This document shows, one piece after another, positions 1 to 7,964 of a stretch of DNA of 11,314 nucleotides (the stretch's first letter is position 1; the number at the start of each line of letters is the position of its first letter). A model generated the notes under the pieces. The model was not told the DNA's origin. It did no database searches and saw only the letters and a program-made list of their open reading frames with translations. This DNA comes from JAVBLG01 sp031553655. GTDB taxonomy: Bacteria; Desulfobacterota; Desulfovibrionia; Desulfovibrionales; Desulfovibrionaceae. The stretch is from the NCBI GenBank assembly GCA_031553655.1, contig JAVBLG010000037.1, positions 1 to 11,314 of the forward strand, read 5' to 3'. Both the position numbers and the translations under genes were made by a program.

Positions 1-25
1 TGGGCGTTCGGTCATCAACGACCCA

Positions 26-63
26 GCGGCCGCCGCGCTTCGGCGCGGCGGCCGCATTTTTTG
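26..63 (+). terminator. Rho-independent terminator of an upstream unit
   Basis: A perfect 13-bp GC-only stem (26-38 pairs with 43-55) is closed by a TTCG tetraloop at 39-42. An A and six T residues (57-62) follow. This is a textbook intrinsic terminator reading rightwards. Its gene lies off the left edge. The first 25 bases can fold into a weaker bulged stem (TGGGCGTT with AACG-A-CCCA), and I cannot assign them to a gene. The element insulates the IclR operon from upstream transcription. Confidence 0.93.
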
Positions 64-168
64 TAAAATATAAGGAAATTTTAATAAAAGGTGTACATAT
101 TTTTCTTGCGCCGGTTTTTTCCAGCGGCTGGGGAGAGATGATTGCTTTACTTTTTTTTCATTTCGAGA

Positions 169-219
169 TATACAATAATCAGTTTCATTGTATAAAACTT
201 TAGTTTCGTACAATGAAAC
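169..219 (+). promoter_or_regulatory. Candidate promoter and IclR-family operator sites
   Basis: Two near-identical 17-bp sites lie in inverted orientation: GTTTCATTGTATAAAAC at 182-198, and 203-219, whose reverse complement is GTTTCATTGTACGAAAC (15 of 17 identical). Their starts are 21 bp apart, about two helical turns. Together they form a perfect 11-bp inverted repeat (182-192 with 209-219). A further TATACAAT at 169-176 mirrors ATTGTATA at 187-194. Each 17-mer is itself roughly GTTTC-N7-GAAAC; GAAAC half-sites are known for IclR members such as KdgR. A possible sigma-70 promoter has -35 TATACA (169-174) and -10 TATAAA (191-196) with a 16-nt spacer. It overlaps the sites, so autoregulation is likely. 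Promoter strength and binding are inferred, not shown. Confidence 0.6.
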
Positions 220-237
220 CAACCAGAGGGTAGCACC

Positions 238-999
238 ATGGAACCAGATTACACAGTCAGATCCGTTGAACGAGCTTTACAGATTTTGAAACTTTTCAGG
301 CAAGGGCACGAAGAACTGAGCTTCCCCGAAATCTGCGCGTCTTGCGGCCTGAACAAGAGCACCGTGTATCGCCTGCTGAGCACCTTGGAAAAGCATAGTT
401 TTGTATCCATCAGCCCCGAAGGAAAATATTACCCCGGTTCCGTGTTTGTTCGACTCTCAACCTTGATCAACGTTCAGCAACACGTCAGAAACAAGGCCCG
501 CGATCTTCTGGACCAACTGACACGCATAAGCGGGGAAACGGTCATTCTGACCCTGCTGAATGCCAACACATTGAACTGTATTGATAAAATAGAGAGCGAC
601 AACGCTCTTACAATCACCTCGCGTATCGGCGCCGTAGTGCCTCTCTTCCACGGCGCAACCGGGCGATCCATAAGTGCTTTCTTCACCGAAAAGCAGCTGG
701 AGCACTACCGGGTGCATGAAGGCCGTCGCCTGGAGCGCAATTATGAAAAGGACGACATTGTTCAGGCCAACTGCGACGTTGTCCGGCAGGGATACTGCGT
801 TACCGACAGCGAGGTGGATGCGGCGGTGGTTGCGCTTGCGGCGCCTTTCTGGGGAAGCCAGCAACAGATTCTGGGGTCGATCAGTATAGCCGGGCCCAAG
901 GTCCGCTTTGATCAGGAGTCCGCGCATAGTTGCGCGCAGCATCTGTTGGACGCCACAGCCGCGCTGTCTTCCCGATTCGGGCATGAGGCGCATATGTGA
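238..999 (+). CDS. IclR-family transcriptional regulator
   Basis: This is a 253-residue regulator of the length usual for IclR proteins. The N-terminus (YTVRSVERALQIL, 5-17) is the typical start of the winged helix-turn-helix. The recognition region lies around residues 27-50 (FPEICASCGLNKSTVYRLL), and the wing ends near GKYYPG. The C-terminal effector-binding domain has the family landmark LFHGATGRSISA (about 136-147), where many members have LHxTAxGKAxLA, followed by a C-terminal IAGP/ISIAGP strand region. The start is supported by AGAGGG at 225-230. Only 46 nt separate it from the first catabolic gene and I see no promoter there, so it probably heads the same transcript and senses the pathway substrate or an intermediate. 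Whether it activates or represses cannot be read from sequence. Confidence 0.93.
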   Translation: MEPDYTVRSVERALQILKLFRQGHEELSFPEICASCGLNKSTVYRLLSTLEKHSFVSISPEGKYYPGSVFVRLSTLINVQQHVRNKARDLLDQLTRISGETVILTLLNANTLNCIDKIESDNALTITSRIGAVVPLFHGATGRSISAFFTEKQLEHYRVHEGRRLERNYEKDDIVQANCDVVRQGYCVTDSEVDAAVVALAAPFWGSQQQILGSISIAGPKVRFDQESAHSCAQHLLDATAALSSRFGHEAHM

Positions 1000-1045
1000 C
1001 CCCCCTCTCAGCCAACAAGGTAAATTAATCTAAAGGAGATCTGGT

Positions 1046-1906
1046 ATGAAGCAGAGCAGTCTCAAGGCATATGTGACGCCGACCTCAATGGCGGAAGCAA
1101 TACGGGTATTGAACGAATATTCGGGCAATATGCGCATTGTGGCCGGGGCGACGGACATGTTTGTCATTGACCATGACGATCTCGACGCCTTGCTCGACAT
1201 CGGCAAACTGGGGCTTGATTACATCACCGAAGAAGCCGGCTACATCACCATTGGCGCGGGCGCCACCTTCGACCAGATCCTGCGCTCGCCACTGGTAAAA
1301 AGCTCTTATGCGGCCCTTTGGGAATCCGCCGCCAAGCTGGCGGACGCCAGTACCCGCAACATGGCCACCATTGGCGGCAACATCTGCTCGGCCGTGCCTT
1401 CGGGCGACTCCATTCCCGCCGTTCTGGTGCTGGACGCCACCCTGAGCATTGCCGGGCCGCAAGGCGAACGCCAGGTCAAGGCCGGGGACTTCTTTACCGG
1501 CCCCCGCCAAACAGTTCTGCAACGCGCGGAAATACTCAAAGACATACAAATCCCCAAGCAGGCGAAATGCGGCAGCGCCTTTGAAAAAATAGCCAGAACC
1601 TCTCTGGACCTGGCCATTGTCAATGCCGCCGCCTGGGTCAGCGTTAACCAGCAGGGTGAAATAGCCGAGGCCAAGGTGGCCCTTGGGGCCGTGGCCCCCA
1701 CTGTGGTGCGCGTTCCCGCGCTGGAACAGGCGCTTAAGGGCAAAAAGGGCATCCCGGCCGACGCCACGTTCAATGAAATGATTTCCAAGGTAATTGCTCC
1801 CATAGACAATGTGCGCAGCACTGCGGAATACCGTGGGGATATGTGCCCCGTTCTGGCCCGACGCACCCTGGACGCGGCGTATCAGCGGGCCGTGGAAAAC
1901 AAGTAA
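1046..1906 (+). CDS. Molybdenum hydroxylase 1, FAD-binding subunit
   Basis: A 286-residue medium (FAD) subunit of a heterotrimeric xanthine dehydrogenase/CO dehydrogenase-family enzyme (CoxM/XdhB type). It takes electrons from the 2Fe-2S subunit and passes them to NAD+ or another acceptor. Visible FAD-site motifs are VAGATDM (32-38, AGGTD in most homologues) and TIGGNICSAVPSGDS (108-122), with the usual FFTGPRQT segment near 149-156. The C-terminal R-x-x-A-E-Y-R sequence (257-263) matches the CO dehydrogenase flavoprotein C-terminal domain. No extra 4Fe-4S insertion of the 4-hydroxybenzoyl-CoA reductase type is seen. An AAAGGAGAT Shine-Dalgarno sequence (1032-1040) sets the start. The gene ends 10 nt before the 2Fe-2S gene, so the two are translated as a unit. 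Substrate specificity is not determined by this subunit. Confidence 0.93.
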   Translation: MKQSSLKAYVTPTSMAEAIRVLNEYSGNMRIVAGATDMFVIDHDDLDALLDIGKLGLDYITEEAGYITIGAGATFDQILRSPLVKSSYAALWESAAKLADASTRNMATIGGNICSAVPSGDSIPAVLVLDATLSIAGPQGERQVKAGDFFTGPRQTVLQRAEILKDIQIPKQAKCGSAFEKIARTSLDLAIVNAAAWVSVNQQGEIAEAKVALGAVAPTVVRVPALEQALKGKKGIPADATFNEMISKVIAPIDNVRSTAEYRGDMCPVLARRTLDAAYQRAVENK

Positions 1907-1916
1907 GGAGAGACAG

Positions 1917-2399
1917 ATGAGCGAAACCTATAATATAAGCCTGACGGTAAACGGGCAATTGCGCCACGCCTCCGTCAAGCCCGGCGCCACCCTGTCGGAA
2001 CTGCTGCGCGAAACCCTGGGCCTGACCGGAAGCAAAGTGAGTTGCAACACCGGAGACTGCGGCGCCTGCACCGTGATTATGAACAAAAAAGCTGTCAAAT
2101 CCTGCATCATTCCCGCGATGAAGGCCGACGGAGCCGTTATTGAGACCATTGAAGGCATCAGCGGCGACGAGCCGCATCCGCTTCAGACAAAATTCGTTGA
2201 GCACGCGGCCGTGCAGTGCGGCTACTGTATACCCGGCATGATCATGGCGGCCAAGGCCTGCCTGGACGAAATCCCCAATCCCACGGTTGAACAGGCCCGG
2301 GAAAGCATTTCGGGGAACATTTGCCGCTGCACCGGCTATGTCAAGCCTGTACAGGCCATCATGAGCGCCGCCGAAGAGATCAACGGGAGGGCCAAGTAA
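1917..2399 (+). CDS. Molybdenum hydroxylase 1, 2Fe-2S subunit
   Basis: A 160-residue small subunit carrying two 2Fe-2S clusters that relay electrons from the molybdenum centre to FAD. The plant-ferredoxin-type cluster is bound by C43, C48, C51 and C63 (CNTGDCGAC plus a distal Cys). The C-terminal helical-bundle cluster is bound by C101, C104 (QCGYC), C136 and C138 (NICRCTGY). All eight ligands are present and the length is normal. An in-frame ATG exists upstream at 1809, inside the FAD gene. I chose 1917 because GGAGAG sits 7-8 nt upstream and the protein then begins like its family (SETYNISLTVNG). The stop codon overlaps the start of the next gene (TAATG, 2397-2401), which indicates translational coupling to the Mo subunit. 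Confidence 0.95.
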   Translation: MSETYNISLTVNGQLRHASVKPGATLSELLRETLGLTGSKVSCNTGDCGACTVIMNKKAVKSCIIPAMKADGAVIETIEGISGDEPHPLQTKFVEHAAVQCGYCIPGMIMAAKACLDEIPNPTVEQARESISGNICRCTGYVKPVQAIMSAAEEINGRAK

Positions 2400-4702
2400 T
2401 GAAGTGGAAGCAAGAACAGGTTGTTGGAAAGAACGCGCTCAAGCTGGACGCCGCCGACAAGGCGGCCGGCGCGGCGAAGTACACTTCGGACCTCGTTTTG
2501 CCCAATATGCACGAGGCCAAGCTGGTGCTCTGCCCGCACTCCAGGGCGCGCATTATCAGCATTGACAAAAGCGAAGCAATGAAGGTTCCGGGTGTTCACT
2601 GCATTCTCACCTGGGAAGACGTTGACCCAGTATGGTTTTCCACGGCGGGCTACCCCAAGGAAACCATTCCCGGCATGGTGCCGGTGCCCATTGAATATCT
2701 TGAAGACAAGCTCTTAATGTCGCGCGACATCAATTACCGGGGCGAACCCTCGGCAATCATCGTGGCCGTTGACCGCGACACTGCCGTGCGGGCCGAGAAA
2801 CTGCTGAAAATCGAATATGAAGTGCTGCCGCACGCCATAAGCATTGCCGACGCGCTGGCCCCGGACGCGCCAGAAGTGCACAAAGGCACCAGCAAAAACG
2901 TAATCGCCACCGTCATTTCCAAGGGTGATGTGGAAGAGGGCTTTAAACAGGCCGCGCATATTTTTGAAGATGATTACTATGCCCAGCCGCAGCAGCATTG
3001 CTGCATGGAAACCTCCATTTCCATAGCCGAAGTGGCCCCGTCCGGTAAGGTAACCTTGTGGAGCACCACGCAGGTACCCTTCCATATTCGACGCGGCATT
3101 TCCGAAGTGTTCGGTCTGCCCATGAGCAAAATACGGGTGATCAAACCCACGCTGGGCGGCGGCTTCGGCGAGCGTCAGATGGTGCAGAACGAATTTTTGT
3201 GCGTTTTCGCCGCGCTGAAATCGCGCAAGACTGTGCGCATGGCCACCACCCGCGAAGAAAACATCGCCTACGGTTGTCACCGCCACGAATCGATTATTCA
3301 TGTTAAAACCGGCATTTCCAAGGACGGCAAAATTACGGCCTTTGAATCCTCGGTCAAAACCAATGCCGGAGCTTACACCGGGCACAGCCCTTATGTGTCG
3401 AAAGCCATGGGAACCAAGTATCCCTACAAAATCGACCATATGCGCCACAATGTGGAAATAGTCTACACGAATACCTCGGAAGCCGCCGCCTATCGCGGCT
3501 ATGGCAACCCGCAGATCTCCTTTGCCCGCGAATGCCATTTTGACCGCATCGCCCGCGAGCTGGGTTATGACATTATCGACTTCAAGATGAAAAATCTGGT
3601 CGTGGTGGGCGAACCCAACCCCATTGCCCTGAAATCGGACTGGATTCTGGAAAGCTGCGGTTTGGACGAATGCTTGCGCCAGGGGCGCGAGGCCATAGGC
3701 TGGGACAAGCCCAAAAAGCCAGCTTCCGGCAGCAAGCGCTATGGGCGCGGTGTGGCCGCCTCCACGCACGTTACCGGCACCTCGGCCGAACCTGACTTTT
3801 CCTCGGCCAACGTAAAAATAGCCGAAGACGGTTCGGTGTTCCTGCTCATCGGCTCGCCGGATCTGGGGCAGGGTTCGGACACGGCCCACGCCCAAATCGC
3901 GGCCGAAACCATTGGCGTGACCATGGACAAGGTCTATGTGCTCTCGGCCGACACCGAAACCACCTCCCTCGACTACGGCAGCTATGCTTCGCGCCAGACC
4001 TATGTGGGTGGTAACGCCGTGAAAAAAGCGGCCGAAAAATGCAAGCGGCGCATTATAGAATATGCCAGTGAAATGACCGGGCAGGTGATCGGCAACCTCG
4101 ACACCGCCAGCGGATGGGTAGTGCGCCGTGAAAACGGCCGTCAGGTGGCTTCCATCGGCGACGTGGCCTACTTTGCCGTGTATCGCTCCAAAAATCCCAT
4201 GGCGATTAACGAAACCGCCAGCTACTCCTCACTCAACTGCCCGCCCTCCTATGCCGCCCACTTTGCCGAAGTTGAAGTGGACACGGAAACAGGCGCGGTG
4301 CGCATTCTCAAATATGTGGCCGCGCATGACGCCGGGCACGCCATCAACCCGGCCAACGTTGAAGGACAGATCGAAGGCTGCGTGATGCAGGGCATAGGAT
4401 ATACACTTTCCGAAGACCTCATTTACGACAAAAAGGGCGTGATGCTAAATGCCAGCTTCACGGACTACAAGGTGCCCCACGTGCACGATATGCCGGATGA
4501 AATCATCCCCATTATCGTGGACACCCCTGATCCCACAGGACCGTACGGGGCTAAGGGCGTAGGCGAAATGGCCATTGCTCCCGTGCCCGGAGCCATTGTT
4601 TGCGCGATTAACGACGCGCTGGGCATAAGGATTAACTCCCTGCCGCTCACCAAGGAACGCATTGTCAAGGCGATAAAGGAATCCGGCGGGCTTGCGAATT
4701 AA
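2399..4702 (+). CDS. Molybdenum hydroxylase 1, Mo-cofactor catalytic subunit
   Basis: A 767-residue large subunit of the xanthine dehydrogenase family, binding molybdopterin (probably the cytosine dinucleotide form) and hydroxylating an organic substrate. Cofactor and active-site landmarks are intact: TTQ (Q225, apical-oxo glutamine), GGGFGERQ (253-260), AYRGYGNPQ (364-372), DLGQGSDTAHAQIAAE (488-503), SRQTYVGGNA (531-540) and the catalytic glutamate E723 in AKGVGE. By motif-anchored alignment to bovine xanthine oxidase, the substrate glutamate E802 becomes Q260, the substrate arginine R880 falls at S334 (K335 is next to it), and F914 becomes Y368. Xanthine is therefore not the obvious substrate. 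The CO dehydrogenase AYRCSFR loop is absent, so it is not a CO oxidiser. The start at 2399 uses GGGAGG (2385-2390) and overlaps the previous stop. An in-frame ATG at 2321 would add 26 residues unlike the family. Confidence 0.94.
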   Translation: MKWKQEQVVGKNALKLDAADKAAGAAKYTSDLVLPNMHEAKLVLCPHSRARIISIDKSEAMKVPGVHCILTWEDVDPVWFSTAGYPKETIPGMVPVPIEYLEDKLLMSRDINYRGEPSAIIVAVDRDTAVRAEKLLKIEYEVLPHAISIADALAPDAPEVHKGTSKNVIATVISKGDVEEGFKQAAHIFEDDYYAQPQQHCCMETSISIAEVAPSGKVTLWSTTQVPFHIRRGISEVFGLPMSKIRVIKPTLGGGFGERQMVQNEFLCVFAALKSRKTVRMATTREENIAYGCHRHESIIHVKTGISKDGKITAFESSVKTNAGAYTGHSPYVSKAMGTKYPYKIDHMRHNVEIVYTNTSEAAAYRGYGNPQISFARECHFDRIARELGYDIIDFKMKNLVVVGEPNPIALKSDWILESCGLDECLRQGREAIGWDKPKKPASGSKRYGRGVAASTHVTGTSAEPDFSSANVKIAEDGSVFLLIGSPDLGQGSDTAHAQIAAETIGVTMDKVYVLSADTETTSLDYGSYASRQTYVGGNAVKKAAEKCKRRIIEYASEMTGQVIGNLDTASGWVVRRENGRQVASIGDVAYFAVYRSKNPMAINETASYSSLNCPPSYAAHFAEVEVDTETGAVRILKYVAAHDAGHAINPANVEGQIEGCVMQGIGYTLSEDLIYDKKGVMLNASFTDYKVPHVHDMPDEIIPIIVDTPDPTGPYGAKGVGEMAIAPVPGAIVCAINDALGIRINSLPLTKERIVKAIKESGGLAN

Positions 4703-4725
4703 CGACCCGCACGCGAGGTGATTAA

Positions 4726-7086
4726 ATGATTGGAGACAAGCATACAGTAGTCGGAGTGAGGCATGCCAAAAAAGAGGCACTGCTAAAGGCCACCGGCAAA
4801 CTCAAGTTTACCGGCGACATGACCGTGCCGGGAATGCTGCATTGCAAGATTTTGCGCAGCCCCCACGCCCATGCCCTGGTAACGTCGGTTGACGTGTCGG
4901 AAGCAATGAAGGTGCCCGGAGTGGTCGATATCATCACCCACAACGATGTTCCCAAGCATCTGAGCATGCATCAATTTCTGCATACTCCCGAAGTAATGCA
5001 TTATGACAGCTACCTGCTGGAAAACCATGTGCGCCACGTGGGTGATCGCGTGTCGGCCGTGGCGGCGGAAACCCTTGAGGCCGCCGAAGAAGCGGTAAAA
5101 CGGATCAAGGTCGAATACCAGGTATTGCCCTGCGTGATCACGGCCGAAGACGCCCTAAAGCCCGGAGCGCCGCAAATCCACACCGAGGCCCGCCGGGGCA
5201 ATACCCCGGTGGTCTTTGACGGCAATATCTACGACACCACCGATATATGTCTCGGTGACGTGGAAAAGGGCTTTGCCGAAGCCGACATGGTCATCGAACG
5301 CAGATATACAACGTCCATTCCCAATCCGGCCATGCTTGAAAAAACATGCGTGCTGTGTGTTCCGGCGGAAGACGGCAAGCTGGACATCTGGGCCACCTCC
5401 CAGGGCATTCATGCCATGCGCATGAACGTGGCCACCTCGCTTGGCGTGCCCGCCAGCTCGCTGCGGTGCCACAAGGTGTTCCTTGGCGGATCGTTCGGCG
5501 CGCACATTCACACCGGGTTCATTGAGAATATATGCGCCTTTCTCGCCCTGCGTACCAAACGCCCGGTGCGCGGAGAAAAGACCAGGGAGGAAATCTTCCT
5601 GAGCTGCGGGCGCCACCCCATGATCATTAATATAAAGGCCGGGTTCAAAAAAGACGGCCTGCTGACGGCCATGCACACCGACGTTATCGATAACACCGGC
5701 GCGTACGCCTTCAGCGGCAGTTCCAAAATGAAGTTGACCTCTGGCTTTACGCTTTCCATGTACAAATGCCCCAATCTGCGCATCACGGGCCGGGCGGTAT
5801 ACACCAACACCCCGCCCCTTTCCGCCATGCGCGGGGCCGGAAACCCGCAGGCCAACTGGGCGGTGGAATCGCTGATGGACGAAGCCTCCCTGGAATTGGG
5901 GGTATCCGCCATTGATCTGCGCATCCTGAACAATCTTGGCCTTGGAGAAACGTTCTACGGGCAAGGCCCGGCCGTTACCGTGACCATCCGTTCCAACGGC
6001 ACCCCGGATCTGCTCCGCGAAGGGGCCAAACGTATGGGCTGGCACGACAAGGACTCCATGCGCGGAGAAATTGACCCCGCCCGACCCTGGATACGGCGCG
6101 GTATAGGCGTGGCCCGTGGTTTTCATACCTCGGGGTGCGGCTCGGAAAAACCCAATGATTTCATCATCGATTTTTCCGGCGCGTACATAAAAATGAATGA
6201 AGACGGCAGCGCCAGCGTGATCAATGCCGTGGCCGACCCCGGCAGCGGCGTAATCAGCGCCCATGCCTCCATGGCCGCCGAAATACTCGGCCTGCGCTAT
6301 GAAGACGTGCAAATGATCATGTCCGACACCGATGTAGTGCCTTTTGACGGTCCCACCCACGCCAGCCGTGGGCTTTACGGCTCCGGGCAAGCGGTGGTGA
6401 AAGCCGCGCGCGAAGTGCGGGCCACTCTTGGCAACTGGGCGGCCATGGCGCTTTCATGCGGCGTGGAGAGCGTGCAGATCAAAGACGGGTTGGTCAGCGT
6501 GCATAACCAGCCCGCAAAAACCATGACCGTGGCCGAATTGGTGCAAATGGGCCAGTTCAAGGGCTGGGGGCTGGCCGCTTCGGTGGCTTCCGTGCGGCCC
6601 AATGCCTGCCCGCCGCACTTTGTGGTTGTTTTTGTGATCGCGGATGTGGACACCCGCACCGGCCAGGTGACCATTGCCAGGGCTCTCAGCGGCGTGGACG
6701 TGGGCACCATCATCAACCAGACCAATGTGGAAGGGCAGATGGTCGGGGGCATGCACATGGGCCTGGGCTTTGCCCTTATGGAACATACCCAGATCGATCC
6801 CGCCACCGGCGTGATCCGCAACCCCAACTTTGCCGACTACAAAATGCTGACCATGCAGGACATGCCCGATGTAGAAAAAATCTTCGCCCAAACGTACGAG
6901 CCCACCGGGCCGTTCGGGGCCAAGGCCATTGGCGAAGGTGTGACCAATCCTGTTGCGGCGGCGGTTGCCAATGCGATTTACGATGCAGTCGGAATACGTA
7001 TAAGAGATCTTCCCTGCAACGCGGAAAGAGTGCTTAACGCCCTGCGGGAAAAAGAAAAAAGCTCCGGCCGCCGAGGAGAATGCTGA
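4726..7086 (+). CDS. Molybdenum hydroxylase 2, Mo-cofactor catalytic subunit
   Basis: A 786-residue second large subunit, clearly paralogous to the one at 2399-4702: both begin with a VVG...GKxKxTxD-type N-terminus and share SEAMKVPGV. Landmarks are SQ (Q226), GGSFGAHI (254-261), AMRGAGNPQ (367-375), SRGLYGSGQA (547-556) and the catalytic glutamate E737 in AKAIGEG. The normally conserved GQG cofactor loop reads DPGSG (504-508), with Ser507 in place of Gln. Positions equivalent to bovine E802, R880 and F914 are I261, L337 and A371, so its pocket is more open and apolar than that of enzyme 1 and is not xanthine-like. GAGGTG at 4714-4719 supports the start, 23 nt after the first Mo gene. The stop overlaps the next start (TGATG, 7084-7088). 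Because all three subunits are duplicated, this is probably a separate enzyme with its own substrate. Confidence 0.93.
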   Translation: MIGDKHTVVGVRHAKKEALLKATGKLKFTGDMTVPGMLHCKILRSPHAHALVTSVDVSEAMKVPGVVDIITHNDVPKHLSMHQFLHTPEVMHYDSYLLENHVRHVGDRVSAVAAETLEAAEEAVKRIKVEYQVLPCVITAEDALKPGAPQIHTEARRGNTPVVFDGNIYDTTDICLGDVEKGFAEADMVIERRYTTSIPNPAMLEKTCVLCVPAEDGKLDIWATSQGIHAMRMNVATSLGVPASSLRCHKVFLGGSFGAHIHTGFIENICAFLALRTKRPVRGEKTREEIFLSCGRHPMIINIKAGFKKDGLLTAMHTDVIDNTGAYAFSGSSKMKLTSGFTLSMYKCPNLRITGRAVYTNTPPLSAMRGAGNPQANWAVESLMDEASLELGVSAIDLRILNNLGLGETFYGQGPAVTVTIRSNGTPDLLREGAKRMGWHDKDSMRGEIDPARPWIRRGIGVARGFHTSGCGSEKPNDFIIDFSGAYIKMNEDGSASVINAVADPGSGVISAHASMAAEILGLRYEDVQMIMSDTDVVPFDGPTHASRGLYGSGQAVVKAAREVRATLGNWAAMALSCGVESVQIKDGLVSVHNQPAKTMTVAELVQMGQFKGWGLAASVASVRPNACPPHFVVVFVIADVDTRTGQVTIARALSGVDVGTIINQTNVEGQMVGGMHMGLGFALMEHTQIDPATGVIRNPNFADYKMLTMQDMPDVEKIFAQTYEPTGPFGAKAIGEGVTNPVAAAVANAIYDAVGIRIRDLPCNAERVLNALREKEKSSGRRGEC

Positions 7087-7937
7087 TGGCAAACTTCCAC
7101 TACTACGAACCCGCAAGCGTGGCCGAGGCGCAAAAACTGGCTCTCGACCTTGGGGATGACGCAACCTTTGTGGCCGGAGGCACCGATATTGTTGTGCGCC
7201 TCAACAAAGGCCGGTTTTCATGTAATCATATTATTAATATTAATAAAATAAGTGAATTAAACTTTATACAGGAAGAAGACGGGGCTTTTCGCATCGGCGC
7301 GGCCACAAAGCTGGCCGATATTCTGGCCTCTGAAAAAATCCGCGCACAGTTTCCGGCCTTTTACCGCGGCGTGGAGGCCATAGGCACCCCGCAAATCAGA
7401 AACCGGGGCACCTTGGGCGGCAATATCTGCAATGCCTCACCTTGCGCCGATTCCGTGCCTCCGCTGGTCTGCCTGGGAGCGACCATTATAGTGGCCTCGG
7501 ACAAAGGCGACAAGGAAATGGACATTCGCTCTTTTCTGCTGGGCCCGGGTAAAACCGCCCTGCAAAAAGGCGAGCTGGTAAAGGCAATTCGCATTCCTAG
7601 CCCGGATCCGGAAGGCCGCTACTGCTTCCTCAAATTGGGGCCCAGGCGCACTGCCGACATTGCCGTGGTCAACCTTGGCGCGAGCGTGGCGCTCGGCAAC
7701 GGAATATGCCGCTCGGCCAGAATAGCGCTCGGCTCGGTGGCCCCCACGGTTCTGTGCGCGGTAAAAGCCGAAGCCATGTTGGAAGGGCAAAAGCCGGAGC
7801 AACTGGATTTTGCCGAAATTGGAAAAATGGCGGCGGAAGAGGCTCGGCCCATATCCGACCAGCGGGCCAGCCTTGAATACCGTAAAGAGACCGTAGCCGT
7901 TCTGGTGGAACGGGGTCTACGCTCATTGCTGTATTAG
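7086..7937 (+). CDS. Molybdenum hydroxylase 2, FAD-binding subunit
   Basis: A 283-residue FAD subunit of the CoxM/XdhB type. It carries canonical VAGGTDIV (29-36) and TLGGNICNASPCADS (109-123), a LLGPGKT segment (151-157) and a C-terminal SLEYRKE motif (262-268). It mediates electron transfer from the iron-sulfur subunit to the final acceptor. Two in-frame ATGs compete, at 7080 and 7086. GAGGAG at 7073-7078 is only 1 nt from the first but 7 nt from the second, so I start at 7086 (MANFHYYEPAS, typical for the family), which also gives a TGATG overlap with the Mo gene. Residues about 45-62 are encoded by an unusually AT-rich patch (7221-7270). It is a divergent paralogue of the flavoprotein at 1046-1906. 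Confidence 0.93.
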   Translation: MANFHYYEPASVAEAQKLALDLGDDATFVAGGTDIVVRLNKGRFSCNHIININKISELNFIQEEDGAFRIGAATKLADILASEKIRAQFPAFYRGVEAIGTPQIRNRGTLGGNICNASPCADSVPPLVCLGATIIVASDKGDKEMDIRSFLLGPGKTALQKGELVKAIRIPSPDPEGRYCFLKLGPRRTADIAVVNLGASVALGNGICRSARIALGSVAPTVLCAVKAEAMLEGQKPEQLDFAEIGKMAAEEARPISDQRASLEYRKETVAVLVERGLRSLLY

Positions 7938-7964
7938 ACCGTCCGGCATAATCAGGAGACTTTA

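Noticed and set aside
1..25. End of an upstream gene or RNA before the terminator
   Set aside because: Only 25 bases are present; they show a weak bulged stem but no stop codon context or RNA motif that would allow a call.
130..147. Possible sigma-54 promoter: GG (132-133), 10 nt, GC in TTGCTT (142-147)
   Set aside because: The -12 half fits but the -24 half (GGGGAG) matches poorly, and no enhancer-binding activator gene or distal site is visible in the window.
2714..3895. Long antisense open frame of 393 codons on the minus strand
   Set aside because: It lies wholly opposite the first Mo subunit, which has full family motifs. Its translation is low-complexity and Gly/His/Ala-rich with no recognisable domain, typical of a shadow frame in GC-rich DNA.
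2399..4702. Aerobic-type CO dehydrogenase (CoxL) identity for the large subunit
   Set aside because: The active-site loop is AYRGYGNPQ, not the AYRCSFR loop of form I CoxL, and the neighbours are ring-opening hydrolases.
5155..6390. Long antisense open frame of 411 codons on the minus strand
   Set aside because: It is opposite the second Mo subunit, has no domain signatures, and shows the same His/Gly/Ala-rich shadow composition.
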